Source of the DNA: SIG307 sp045596385
GTDB lineage: Bacteria; Bacillota; Clostridia; Lachnospirales; Lachnospiraceae
Direction of reading: 5' to 3'
Assembly (NCBI GenBank): GCA_045596385.1
Contig: JAZOCC010000025.1
Coordinates: 1 to 37,626 of the forward strand
DNA length: 37,626 bases
The notes under the pieces were generated by a model. The model searched no databases. It saw only the letters and a list, made by a program, of their open reading frames with translations, and was not told the DNA's origin. The translations under genes were made by a program, and so were the position numbers. Of this stretch, positions 14,836 to 24,288 are shown one piece after another (within the stretch, counting starts at the first letter, position 1; each line of letters begins with the position of its first letter).

Positions 14836-14848
14836 GAATATGGGAGGT

Positions 14849-14915
14849 AAGATACAGGCGAGAGCCTGTATCTTGCGCCCTTATCGGCAGGGACTGACAG
14901 GTCCCTAAAGTGCCG
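14849..14915 (+). promoter_or_regulatory. Two adjacent RNA hairpins before the minor pilin genes
   Basis: The first is an 11-pair perfect stem (14849-14859/14864-14874) closed by a GAGA GNRA tetraloop. The second is CGGCA-GGGAC (14885-14894) paired with GTCCC (14901-14905) and TGCCG (14911-14915), with a TAAAG bulge. Neither is followed by a T run. They separate the assembly-machine genes from the minor pilin block and could be a processing site or internal regulator. AGGAGGTAGG follows for the next gene. Confidence 0.5.
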
Positions 14916-14940
14916 TAAAAGAGAAACAGGAGGTAGGAGC

Positions 14941-16224
14941 ATGTTGATAAGCAAAAAAAATAATAAAGGTTTTTCATTGGTGGAAGTAATTGTCAGTATG
15001 CTCGTGCTTTCTATCGTCATCAGTTCCGTACTGACAGCATTTTCCCTTTCCGCAAAGAGTAACGCAAAGACCGAGAAGATGCAGAGTGCGGAGTCTCTGA
15101 TGGAGGATTTGCAGGAGCTGGCAGGTGCCGTGCAGGACAGTAGCCGGTATACGGATAATTGTTTATCGGTTTTCCCGGGTTCTTCAAAAACCGTAACACA
15201 GGCATTATCCGTGACTCCGCCGGTGCAGACGGTGGAGAAGACGACCATTTCCAATGTTAAGAAAGGGTCCTTTACCTATAGTGTGGATGTTACCATAGAT
15301 ACGGAGCCGACGGATTACAATGCGGTAAATAATGTAGATGTACTCAGCTTCGGCGAATCCGGTAAGGCCACGGTATTAATCGATGCCAGCACAAAGGGTA
15401 ATATTCTTCCGGGATATACCGAAAACACCCATGATGTAATGGCAGTAAATCACTTTGTTACCTTGCGTAACAGTAAGATAAATGCGGACAATGCCTTGTT
15501 AGCAGAAGGAGAGACAGAAACTCCTCTTCTTGACCCGAACAGTGCAGCGGACACAGCTACCATCCGGTCACTCATCGACCGGGATGTTTATCTGGAGGCA
15601 GTTGAGACTCCGGAGGGAAAGGTACAGTTAACCGGTTATTTTTCCTATCAGCTGGGCGGTGATGATACCACCTTTGATATCGGCGGAGCAAACCGGGTTT
15701 GGGAGGATACGTTCTTTCCGGCACAGGAGTTTAATAAGCCGGGAACCGGTACGGCAGGTAACGAGGAGTTAGGCAAAATTTATTTGCTGTTTTCTCCGTT
15801 TGCATCCGAGAATCGTACCGCGGCATTTAATTACGATGTGCGTATCTGGGATGATACCCAGCAGTTGTTAGATACGGATATATTTATTGTATATCAGGAG
15901 AGCTCCGTTCAGTCTATAGACCCGAGCTCCCCGGGAGGAGCGGCTTTGTTGGGGCAGAACCTGTCGGAGCGTTTCCCGGCATCGGATACTGCGAAGGCAG
16001 TAGATGTTTGCTTTGCAAAGCGCGGAGCTTCGGAGAAGCCGCCGAAGCGTGTGGATTTGTACAGCCCGGCGATTGTCAGCTGTGGTTCCTTTGCATCCGT
16101 ACATACCCACAGTAACAGGATGATTCCGGAGTCGCCGGATATAAGAGTGCATACGATTACCATTGAGATAAAGGACTCCGACGGAGTCGTGCTGGCAACC
16201 GATACGGTAACCAGTCTGCAGTAA
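14941..16224 (+). CDS. Large minor pilin, PilV-like
   Basis: A 427-residue prepilin-like protein. Leader MLISKKNNKG, then FSLVEVIVSMLVLSIVISSVLTAFSL with Glu5, so it is a PilD substrate. The N-terminal helix continues to about residue 60. A secreted domain of roughly 350 residues follows, much larger than a typical PilV (about 150-200), rich in Thr, Asp and Gly, with no enzyme motif that I recognise. It is the first of four minor-pilin-like genes, in the order PilV-, PilX-, FimT- and PilW-like. Such minor pilins usually form the initiation and tip complex. The name is by position and N-terminal class only. Confidence 0.8.
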   Translation: MLISKKNNKGFSLVEVIVSMLVLSIVISSVLTAFSLSAKSNAKTEKMQSAESLMEDLQELAGAVQDSSRYTDNCLSVFPGSSKTVTQALSVTPPVQTVEKTTISNVKKGSFTYSVDVTIDTEPTDYNAVNNVDVLSFGESGKATVLIDASTKGNILPGYTENTHDVMAVNHFVTLRNSKINADNALLAEGETETPLLDPNSAADTATIRSLIDRDVYLEAVETPEGKVQLTGYFSYQLGGDDTTFDIGGANRVWEDTFFPAQEFNKPGTGTAGNEELGKIYLLFSPFASENRTAAFNYDVRIWDDTQQLLDTDIFIVYQESSVQSIDPSSPGGAALLGQNLSERFPASDTAKAVDVCFAKRGASEKPPKRVDLYSPAIVSCGSFASVHTHSNRMIPESPDIRVHTITIEIKDSDGVVLATDTVTSLQ

Positions 16225-16251
16225 AGACATGAATTAGGAGGGAAGACCTGT

Positions 16252-18483
16252 ATGGAGCGTAAATCAATCGTGAAGAACAACAAGGGTGGCGGTCTGATTA
16301 TTGTCATCGGCTGTGTAGCTTTGTTGTCTATGGTAGGCGCCATGCTATTGGTGGTGACCAACAATAACCGGAAGATGAAGGAGTTGGAGCGGCGGGCTCA
16401 GGCCAGCTTTTATGCTGCGGAGAGCGGTTCCGAGACCTTGGTATCCCAGCTGGAAATTGAGGCGGAGGATGCCTTAAAGAGAGCTTTTGCGGATATGATG
16501 GTTCAGTATTCCGTGTTTAATACGCCGGCGGAAAGAAACCAGCGTTTCGGAGAATTCTTTTCGAAGGCCTTTGAGGCAGAGGTAACCCAGAGCGATGCTG
16601 CCAAAGTGATTATGAGTGATGCATTGGGTGTTGACCCGGCAGACTTGGATGTGAATATTGTCTTCGGTGATGTGGATACCGTGCCGTTAAGTGCAGATCC
16701 GGTAACGGGAGTGCAGTACAGTGAAATTACGATTAAAAATGCGACCTTCACGTATTCCGCGAGCGGTACCGAAACCTCCGTCAGTACGGATATTAAGGTA
16801 AAAACGGTAATCCCGAATGTGGATGGCAGTGTATCTACCGGCGTGGGCTGTGATTTTACGGATTTTGCATTGATTGCCGGCAAGGATATTACGACGGAAT
16901 TAAATACAAACCAGACCGTTACCGTAAACGGTAATCTTTATACGAAGAATTCCCTGCGTCATAATAACGAGCTTATGACCCTGAATGTGAATAATGCGAA
17001 GAAATTCTTGGTAGGAAAAGAGCTGGAAATTAACGACGGTGCTACCTTGACCGTGAATGGCGGTACTCAGGCAAGCGGTGACGGTATCTGGGCCAACGGC
17101 GTAACCGTGTCCGACGGCGGTAAGCTGTATGCCGACTCCAATTTCTATGTATCCGACGACTTAACCATCGATGCGATTGAACATACCGGTTCCCAGGTTG
17201 TCATCAGCGGCGGTGAGTATGTGGGCTACAGCGGCGGAGACGCTACAGTGGATGCGTCTGCGGCCAGCAGTGCAATTACCATTAATACGGCAAAGGATAT
17301 TGTTCTGGATTTGAGCGGAACCACCAATTTGATATTGACCGGACGCTCCTATATCCGTGACAGACTCTGGGCAGCGGGCGGTGCAGCAAATGCACTGGGT
17401 GTGCTTCAGGGTGAGTCCGTTGCATATAAGGATATGCAGAGTATGTATCTGGTTCCGGGCGAATGTCTTTCCACAAAGCATAACCCGATGACCCTGGCAG
17501 AGTATAATGCGGCAGCGGCGGGCGGTAGCCTTTTGACCGGTACGGATATTAGTTATAAAGTAGGATATACAGACCAGACCTTCTCTTTCCTGGAGTATTT
17601 GGATTATACGACGGACCCAACGACAGGAGATCCTATCTTAACCGAGAACAATTATGTGGTGCGTCACGTAAAGTTGGATGGCGGTGCTACGGAGTTTGTA
17701 TATTTGTATCTTAATTTTAAGAATGAGCAGCTGGCACAGAAGTATTTTAAGGATTATATGGATATTCCTGAGTTGTCGGCCGGTATAAGAAAACGACTGG
17801 CTAACTTAGGTGCAAGTACCATTAAGCTGGCGACAAATAACTATACGCTGGCAAATGCATTTTCCTATGATTCCGCAGGTGCCGGTACCTACGGTGTACA
17901 GGAGCCAACAACAGCACTGGCTTATCTGGACGGTACCCGGGTACAGGCAATGACCCGTACCAATAGCATGTTTACCTATTTGCGTAAGGATGCTACCGCA
18001 ACCACAGGAAGAGGCTACGATGTAATAGCGAATCAGATTATTAAACCGGAAAAGTTTAATAGTGTTCCGGATGATACGTGGGTGAAGAACTCTTACGAAG
18101 TGGGCGGTGTTACTTATGATTTCTGGGTATATGACGGAGATGCGGAGCTTACGTTAGAGTCACCGAACAAAGACGGAATTATTCTGGTAAACGGTAAGCT
18201 GTCGTTAAAGAAGTCTTCCATGAATTTCAGCGGGTTGATTCTGGCTACCGGAGGAATCAAGGCAGACGGAACCGAGAAGGACCCGAGTCAGACGAATGCC
18301 GTGGAGATTTACAGCAGCGGTACTCTGACCAGCAATAAAACGGCGGTAGAGGCTTTGTTGACGGTGCCGGAGGTGCAGGAGTATTTCAGAGCTACAAGCG
18401 GCAGCGGCGGTGCACCGGCAACACCGTGGCTTTCTTCGGAGGCAGTGTCCATTTCTTTTGAGAACTGGCAGAAGAATGAGTAA
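16252..18483 (+). CDS. Very large PilX/GspK-like pilus tip component with repeat domain
   Basis: A 743-residue protein. The leader MERKSIVKNNKG is followed by GGLIIVIGCVALLSMVGAMLLVV, a prepilin-type helix without Glu5, as in GspK-type tip pseudopilins. ERRAQASFYAAESGSETL resembles PilX N-terminal domains. About residues 220-370 contain repeating short strands (NGNLYTKNSLRHNN, LEINDGATLTVNGG, VTVSDGGKLYADSN, VVISGGEYVGYSGG) suggestive of a beta-solenoid or bactofilin-like fold. A similar block (DGIILVNGKLSLKKSSMNFSGLIL) returns near 640-665. PilX proteins are usually about 200 residues. SD TTAGGAGGG is ten bases before the ATG. Adhesion or pilus-tip display is inference. Confidence 0.75.
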   Translation: MERKSIVKNNKGGGLIIVIGCVALLSMVGAMLLVVTNNNRKMKELERRAQASFYAAESGSETLVSQLEIEAEDALKRAFADMMVQYSVFNTPAERNQRFGEFFSKAFEAEVTQSDAAKVIMSDALGVDPADLDVNIVFGDVDTVPLSADPVTGVQYSEITIKNATFTYSASGTETSVSTDIKVKTVIPNVDGSVSTGVGCDFTDFALIAGKDITTELNTNQTVTVNGNLYTKNSLRHNNELMTLNVNNAKKFLVGKELEINDGATLTVNGGTQASGDGIWANGVTVSDGGKLYADSNFYVSDDLTIDAIEHTGSQVVISGGEYVGYSGGDATVDASAASSAITINTAKDIVLDLSGTTNLILTGRSYIRDRLWAAGGAANALGVLQGESVAYKDMQSMYLVPGECLSTKHNPMTLAEYNAAAAGGSLLTGTDISYKVGYTDQTFSFLEYLDYTTDPTTGDPILTENNYVVRHVKLDGGATEFVYLYLNFKNEQLAQKYFKDYMDIPELSAGIRKRLANLGASTIKLATNNYTLANAFSYDSAGAGTYGVQEPTTALAYLDGTRVQAMTRTNSMFTYLRKDATATTGRGYDVIANQIIKPEKFNSVPDDTWVKNSYEVGGVTYDFWVYDGDAELTLESPNKDGIILVNGKLSLKKSSMNFSGLILATGGIKADGTEKDPSQTNAVEIYSSGTLTSNKTAVEALLTVPEVQEYFRATSGSGGAPATPWLSSEAVSISFENWQKNE

Positions 18484-18516
18484 ACAACAGGATGAGGAGC
18501 AGACGGAGGCTTAAGT

Positions 18517-19023
18517 ATGAAAAAGAGCAGAAGAAAATTGAATAATGCGGGCATGTCACTGGTGGAACTTATCGTGGTAGTGCTGATTATGGGAGTTCTT
18601 TCTGCGGGAGCGGTAGTGGGATTTTCCTTTATTCGCAATATGGATGCCTCCAGTGCGGCAGAGTCGCTGGTGGCGGTGTTAAACCGGGCAAAACTACAAA
18701 CCCAGGCGACCAATACAGGAGAGACGATAAAGCTTCAAATTGTGGCGGAGAGCGACGGTTATTACGGTAGGATTCTGAAGGTAAGCGGAGGAACTACCAC
18801 AGAGCTTGAAAAGGTAGAAATCGGCGATAATGCCCTGACCATTTCCTTTGCGGAGAATGATGGGGATACGCCGACGGCGATTGATTCGTCTACCCCTTGC
18901 GAGATTGTGTATTTGAAGTCCAACGGGGCGTTTGACAGTGATTATACCAGACTTGTTGTAAACGGTTCGGATACCAGGGTAGTGCGTATGGTAAAGACTA
19001 CCGGCAGATGTTATATCGAATAA
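18517..19023 (+). CDS. Minor pilin, GspH/FimT-like
   Basis: A 168-residue prepilin. Leader MKKSRRKLNNAG, mature start MSLVELIVVVLIMGVLSAGAVVGFSF with Glu5; Met at mature position 1 is allowed. The size and the AAESLVAVLNRAKLQTQATNTG segment after the helix match the GspH/FimT class, followed by a beta-rich domain with two Cys (CEIVYLKSNGAF and GRCYIE) that could form a disulfide. It lies 33 bases after the PilX-like gene and 13 before the PilW-like gene, within one operon. Confidence 0.85.
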   Translation: MKKSRRKLNNAGMSLVELIVVVLIMGVLSAGAVVGFSFIRNMDASSAAESLVAVLNRAKLQTQATNTGETIKLQIVAESDGYYGRILKVSGGTTTELEKVEIGDNALTISFAENDGDTPTAIDSSTPCEIVYLKSNGAFDSDYTRLVVNGSDTRVVRMVKTTGRCYIE

Positions 19024-19036
19024 AGGAGGAGAAGCG

Positions 19037-19624
19037 ATGGAAGCAGAGAGAAAAAAAGGCATAGCATCCGACAGTGGTTTCTCCTTGGTGGAATTGATTG
19101 TTTCCATATTGGTTTCCGGTGTGGTAATGCTGGCTGTGATGGGATTTTTGACCTCCGGTCTGCGTCATTACCGGAACGTGAATTCCGAGGTAATGCTACA
19201 GATGGAGTCCCAGATGACAGAGCTCTTTATTACGGAGCTGATTCAGGAGTCCAGTGATTTTAAGATGGTGGGTGCTTCCGAACGCCCGACGGGTGTAACG
19301 GCAGCGCTGGAGGTACAGAGAGGTACCGATTATTATGTTTTGGCGCATATCGGAAACGAGCTGCGGTTCGGGCAGACGACAGCAGCTACGACGTCAGAGC
19401 GGGTGGAAGAAATAAAGGATGCGGACAGAAAGACAACATTTCTGGCCCAGTATGTGACAAACTTTTCCCTTGGATCGGGAAGAGATAACTTTAAGGATAT
19501 CAGAGATAATGCGCTCATGTATAATGATTATTACGGTACATCCGTAACGATAGAGTATCAGGTGGATCAGAAGACTTATACGAGCTCTTCATTAATCCGG
19601 CTTCAGAATGTAGAAAGAAACTAG
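19037..19624 (+). CDS. Minor pilin, PilW-like
   Basis: A 195-residue prepilin. Leader MEAERKKGIASDSG, then FSLVELIVSILVSGVVMLAVMGFLTSG with Glu5. The helix continues through LRHYRNVNSEVMLQMESQMTELFITELIQESSD, a pattern seen in PilW/PilJ-type minor pilins, and is followed by a domain of about 120 residues without Cys. SD AAAGGAGGAG precedes the ATG. It immediately precedes the giant exported protein, like the PilW-PilX-PilY1 order in proteobacteria, although gene order within the block differs. Confidence 0.83.
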   Translation: MEAERKKGIASDSGFSLVELIVSILVSGVVMLAVMGFLTSGLRHYRNVNSEVMLQMESQMTELFITELIQESSDFKMVGASERPTGVTAALEVQRGTDYYVLAHIGNELRFGQTTAATTSERVEEIKDADRKTTFLAQYVTNFSLGSGRDNFKDIRDNALMYNDYYGTSVTIEYQVDQKTYTSSSLIRLQNVERN

Positions 19625-19643
19625 TAACGAGGAGGGAAAACCT

Positions 19644-22600
19644 ATGACCAAGAAAACACGTATTATCATAAGTTTGGTTTTGGTTTTGGTTGCGTTTGCA
19701 GCCGGTATTGCCGTGTTTGCACAGTCGGACAGAGACCGCAGTGCGCAGGCAGACGGCACGGTAACCAAGCGATATACGGTGGATGATGACGGCAAAATCG
19801 AGCCGCCGCCGACCAGTACGACCGCAGCGAAGGGAACGGCAGAGAATCCGTTCTTTATCTTGGAGATTGTTCCGTACGAGGGTATGGGCAGTATCGGATA
19901 TCATATTGCGGGCTGTGAGCCGATCGATATGAAGAAGGCAGAATATGCAAACCATGCCATTCCGGGCTTGAATCAGCTGTATACGACAACCTCCATGCCT
20001 GCAGAGTATCGTTGGGTTTCGGAAGGAAAGCCGTCCTATTATCCGGATTCCCCGATTGTAAGAACCGATGTGAAGCAGTACGGCACCATGAAGGTCGTGA
20101 GTGACGGTTCGGGAAATTATAATCAGGTGCTGACTTATAAATATGAGGTGGCCGAAGCTGGTTATGCGGGAACAAAATATAAGGATAACGGAGACGGTAC
20201 TTATACGCCGGATGGTGCAGGTACCTATAAGCGGCTTGTTGATACAGCGACCTATACGCCGGCGGATGCGACTCATCCGGGTAATGTTTTATGGACGCCG
20301 CTTCCGGCACAGACCTGTAAAACTATGGGGTGGCCGGAAACCGCAGCTTATGAGAATCCTACTCATGAGCCGGATGAAAGCGGCGAGTTCAAGATGTTCT
20401 TTGAGGGTAAGGAGCATTATGTAGTCGAGAATATAAAGAAGTATACACATAAAAACATTTTCCTGAAGGAGAGCGTAGGTCTTGCCTATGAGTATGATAC
20501 CAACGGCAAACGTATTCCGTATCAGGAAGCACCGGGCAGACCGACGCTGGATGAGCGTATTGCGGCTTATAAGAGCGTGGTTTATACCGTAACCCCGGAG
20601 GATTTGAATATTAAGGTGGACGGGGAACTGATTAATAAGGCGCTGATTGAAAGAGCGGATTTAATCAGTATCTGTTGTGTGGATTCTTCCGGAGCAGCAG
20701 TAAGCACCTATGAGAGCTTTAAGGGCTATGATACCTCCGGTTTGCTTTGTAAGTTAAACCGTAAGATCGTAGACGGTTCCGGTAAGACCATTACCACCTT
20801 TAACGATAACCCGTTAGACTGGCCGGCGGCACTGGAGATTTATAAGAGAGCCTCCAGTGTGACGAATCCGTTGCCGGTGATTTGGGATACCCACACCTAC
20901 GGTTATTTTTCCTCTACCTATGAGGATGTGACCTTAAAATGTAATACACCGAACGGAAACGTAAATATGGCCTTTACCGATAAAGGGTCTCAGGACAATT
21001 TATATAAGCTGTACTTGTTGCTTTATATGATGGATACTGCGGTACTGGAGAGCTTTTTCAATAGCCCGACCACGTTCCCGACCCATTCCTATACTAAGAC
21101 CTATAACCTTGGGGCTACGGATATCACAAGAACCTATACAACACCGTTGTTAACGCATTATGAAGGAGACGGACAGCGTCTCTGGGTAAATCAGTCTCTG
21201 TATCCGTGGAAGAGCGGTTTGCTTCCTGACGTAGGTTCTTTGGATTCCCAGGACAATGCGGCGGTACTGAATACCTTCGGAATTATGAATAACGCTGCTC
21301 CGACGATCTTCCAGTATGCATCCGGCGGTGCCCAGAACATGGTACGTAACGGTATTCATATTTATGACGGTAGTACTTATCTTACCACCGGTTTCACTGC
21401 AACCTGTGGTGTAGCCAACGACCAGTACGGCCGGGAGGTATATGAATTCTTCGACAGCATCGGTGTGCCGAAGACATCCTTAACGACAGCAGAGGTATTG
21501 TATTATCTCTTGAACGGTCTGGACAACGGTCCGTCGGCGAGAAACAACCATCAGTATAAGATTCTGGAGCTTCAGCCGGCCACAAGCTATAAGGGCGGTA
21601 CAACCTCCGGTACAGTAACAAACGATACGTTCTGGAATGCCTTTGTTGCCATGTACGGCAATACGACAAAGCCGGCTACCGTAGAGCGTATGTCTACCTC
21701 CGAGTTTATCGGTAAGCAGGTGGAATGTGTCAGTGAATACGATTTGATTTATGTGGGTGTGAATACCCTTGCCGATAACTGGAGTATGGACTTTACCGAT
21801 ACACTTGGTGCAGAGTTTATTTATGCCCATAACGGTCCGGTAATTTACAATAACAGAGGCGGTATGCAGGGCTGGTTAGGTCTGCCGTCGCCGACACCGA
21901 ATCCGGCTGCTCCGACCAATGCGCCGGGAGCAACTCCGACGCCGGTTCTGATTGATAGTGCGGAGGCGAATTATCCGCTTTCCGGTAACGATTTGACAAA
22001 ATTAGCAAAGCAGAAGCTGGTTGAGTATGTGCAGTCCGGGGCACCGGTACTGTTCGGAACAGGCTTCTTTACAGATGAGACTGCAACCGACATTGTTACG
22101 ACAATTGACCGTAACTCCAATGTATATGATTTTGCGGAGAATCGTGTCAGCAGTCCGATTTATGAGTATGCGTTAAGCAAGAGCTCTACCCGTTATGCAA
22201 CGGAAACCGCAGTACGGAACGGGCTGGCAAAGAGCCGCCGTGTGGAAATGGAGTTTACCGCAAAGCCGTTATTGTATGACGGAACGAAGACCAATGACAG
22301 CGAAAAGTATCTCAGCAGTGATACCTTAAGCTTTACCTTTAAGGTAAAGGCTCCGGCCGGAACGCAATACTTAGTGGCGCTTTATGTAGATATTAATGGT
22401 GACGGTGTATATTCCACAGATGAAAGAATGAATGGTGTCAGCGTACGATTGGCCGGCGGCGGCGGGACCGGAGGTATCGTTGAGGCAGGCAGAACGTATG
22501 TCGTGACAAAGCATGTCTCCGACCGTAAGGGTGCGGTTGCATGGAAACTGGATTTGGTAAACACGGACGATTATTACGGTGCCGGCGCACCGGCAGTTGA

Positions 22601-24191
22601 AAAGCGTACCGTACACGCATCCTTAAGCGGCTTGTCCGCAATTAAGGCCTCGGAGAAGGAACCGCTTCGTATTCTGCAGATTACAATGCCGGCAGACGGT
22701 GATGACAGAGAAAATGTATTAATGCTTCCGGAAAACGGCGAGACAGGACTTGATTCGATTCAGCAGAAGTTCTGGACTTGGACAAGAGATATTAACGGTT
22801 TGGAGCTTACCTTTGTACGTAAGTCCGAAGAGGATCTTCTGACGGAGTTGGCTAGTGATGCAGATTACATAAAGGATAATTTTGAAATGATTATTCTCGG
22901 CTTCGGTGACCGGTATGACGGTGTAAAGGAGACCATAGTCTTAGATGCCATTAATGCATTCACGGCAGCCGGAAAAGCGGTGTTATATACCCATGATGCT
23001 TCTTCTATGGTAGGACATGACCCGAATGACATCTGGGGCAAGGAGCTTACGCTGGCCTTCCGTGACCGTTACGGAATGGACCGTTACGATGTAAGTGCAC
23101 TGGCCGGTTCCACAACTTCGGTATCTGCGGGACTTCGTGCGGATTACCCGCTGGTAACCACGTCAGATCCGGATGCAATCAATGATTTATTAACTAATAG
23201 CGGTTATGCTCTGGCACAGGGTCTTACAAACGGTCATGTATATCGTTGGACGGAATTGGAAAACAATCTGGTAACAGAAAAGGTAACAAGGATTAATTCC
23301 GGTGCCATTACCCAGTATCCGTACAAGATTCCGGATACGATTAGTGTTGCGAGAACCCATCCGCAGTATTATCAGTTGGATTTGGAAAACGAGAATCTGA
23401 CCGTATGGTATTGTCTCACAGGCAGCGGTGCTTATGATGATTCAAGAGACAGAAGTAAGATAGAGAAGTTCTATAACGCTACTTCTAACGATGTACGTAA
23501 TAACTATTACATTTACAATTACGGAAATATTACCTATTCCGGTATGGGTCATGTCGGTAGTATGAGCGATGATGAAATCAAGCTGTTTATCAATACCTTC
23601 GTTGCTGCGTATCGTGCGGCGGCAAAGCCGGTACGAATTGCGGTGACCAATGATGATGCTACCAAGAATGTAACTACCGGAGACTACTTCCTTTGTGTTG
23701 ATGTAGATTCCTCTGACAGTGATGCGTTGTTGGGCGGAGCAGAGATGGGAGCATATGATTCCTATAGACAGTGGGAAACGGATGAAGACACCGGCGTTAA
23801 GTATGTGGATACAGTAAGTGCAGTATCCAAGCGTGTGGAGTTCTATATTCACGAGAATACTTCCGTAGGAGGTTCTCCGTCATATGAGCTGACATTCTAT
23901 ATGGAGAATGCATCCGGTGCATTAACCGAACTGAAGGCATTTGCGGCATACCGTAAGGCGGATGATAAGCTTATGGATGATACGGTAGCCTACGAGGCGG
24001 ATTCGGATAAGATTTATTATGTGGATGTTCCGATGAAGCTGGAGACAGTAGACGGAAAGACGGCGGTAACTGCAACCCAGATAAAGGTAAAAGTAAAGAA
24101 GACTGCGTTTGCGGGAACTCCTCAGGAGCTGATTACGGATGGTGATACCGTAGTAAATATTATTCCGCGAGGCTTGTTCGACTTAGACTAA
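19644..24191 (+). CDS. Giant exported pilus-operon protein, PilY1-like position
   Basis: A 1515-residue protein with a signal peptide (about 1-27) and no wall-sorting motif or C-terminal anchor. I do not recognise it with certainty; a DUF5057-type family is possible. Three regions each start with a strand such as FFILEIVP (about 71), YKILELQP (about 637) or LRILQITMP (about 1006) and later contain ADLISI, YDLIYVG or FEMIILG. The last two then have VEYVQSGAPVLFGTGF and INAFTAAGKAVLYTHDAS, which resemble glutamine-amidotransferase-like folds. A Pro/Thr linker lies near 748-770. An EF-hand-like loop DINGDGVYSTDE (916-927) may bind calcium, as PilY1 loops do. It is the last gene before the operon terminator. 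A pilus-tip adhesin role is inference from gene order. Confidence 0.8.
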   Translation: MTKKTRIIISLVLVLVAFAAGIAVFAQSDRDRSAQADGTVTKRYTVDDDGKIEPPPTSTTAAKGTAENPFFILEIVPYEGMGSIGYHIAGCEPIDMKKAEYANHAIPGLNQLYTTTSMPAEYRWVSEGKPSYYPDSPIVRTDVKQYGTMKVVSDGSGNYNQVLTYKYEVAEAGYAGTKYKDNGDGTYTPDGAGTYKRLVDTATYTPADATHPGNVLWTPLPAQTCKTMGWPETAAYENPTHEPDESGEFKMFFEGKEHYVVENIKKYTHKNIFLKESVGLAYEYDTNGKRIPYQEAPGRPTLDERIAAYKSVVYTVTPEDLNIKVDGELINKALIERADLISICCVDSSGAAVSTYESFKGYDTSGLLCKLNRKIVDGSGKTITTFNDNPLDWPAALEIYKRASSVTNPLPVIWDTHTYGYFSSTYEDVTLKCNTPNGNVNMAFTDKGSQDNLYKLYLLLYMMDTAVLESFFNSPTTFPTHSYTKTYNLGATDITRTYTTPLLTHYEGDGQRLWVNQSLYPWKSGLLPDVGSLDSQDNAAVLNTFGIMNNAAPTIFQYASGGAQNMVRNGIHIYDGSTYLTTGFTATCGVANDQYGREVYEFFDSIGVPKTSLTTAEVLYYLLNGLDNGPSARNNHQYKILELQPATSYKGGTTSGTVTNDTFWNAFVAMYGNTTKPATVERMSTSEFIGKQVECVSEYDLIYVGVNTLADNWSMDFTDTLGAEFIYAHNGPVIYNNRGGMQGWLGLPSPTPNPAAPTNAPGATPTPVLIDSAEANYPLSGNDLTKLAKQKLVEYVQSGAPVLFGTGFFTDETATDIVTTIDRNSNVYDFAENRVSSPIYEYALSKSSTRYATETAVRNGLAKSRRVEMEFTAKPLLYDGTKTNDSEKYLSSDTLSFTFKVKAPAGTQYLVALYVDINGDGVYSTDERMNGVSVRLAGGGGTGGIVEAGRTYVVTKHVSDRKGAVAWKLDLVNTDDYYGAGAPAVEKRTVHASLSGLSAIKASEKEPLRILQITMPADGDDRENVLMLPENGETGLDSIQQKFWTWTRDINGLELTFVRKSEEDLLTELASDADYIKDNFEMIILGFGDRYDGVKETIVLDAINAFTAAGKAVLYTHDASSMVGHDPNDIWGKELTLAFRDRYGMDRYDVSALAGSTTSVSAGLRADYPLVTTSDPDAINDLLTNSGYALAQGLTNGHVYRWTELENNLVTEKVTRINSGAITQYPYKIPDTISVARTHPQYYQLDLENENLTVWYCLTGSGAYDDSRDRSKIEKFYNATSNDVRNNYYIYNYGNITYSGMGHVGSMSDDEIKLFINTFVAAYRAAAKPVRIAVTNDDATKNVTTGDYFLCVDVDSSDSDALLGGAEMGAYDSYRQWETDEDTGVKYVDTVSAVSKRVEFYIHENTSVGGSPSYELTFYMENASGALTELKAFAAYRKADDKLMDDTVAYEADSDKIYYVDVPMKLETVDGKTAVTATQIKVKVKKTAFAGTPQELITDGDTVVNIIPRGLFDLD

Positions 24192-24225
24192 GCGGAAGTA
24201 ACAAAAGTATAATAAGTGACAGAAG

Positions 24226-24264
24226 GAGTCCGCCGCACATTGTTTTGCGGCGGACTCGTTTTTC
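24226..24264 (+). terminator. Terminator of the pilus operon
   Basis: GAGTCCGCCGCA (24226-24237) pairs perfectly with TGCGGCGGACTC (24246-24257), 12 pairs, followed by GTTTTT. It ends the long pil transcript about 35 bases after the last stop. The two-component genes start 25 bases later with no good promoter in between, so some read-through or a promoter upstream of the hairpin may feed them. Confidence 0.9.
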
Positions 24265-24288
24265 CTTTGATAAGATAGGAGTATGGGT

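Noticed and set aside
23442..23852. Minus-strand frame inside the giant exported protein gene
   Set aside because: No ribosome site or domain; shadow of the plus-strand coding region.
24184..24213. Promoter (TAGACT-N18-TATAAT) for the two-component genes
   Set aside because: Its transcript would run straight into the pilus terminator at 24226; possible but not supported enough to list.
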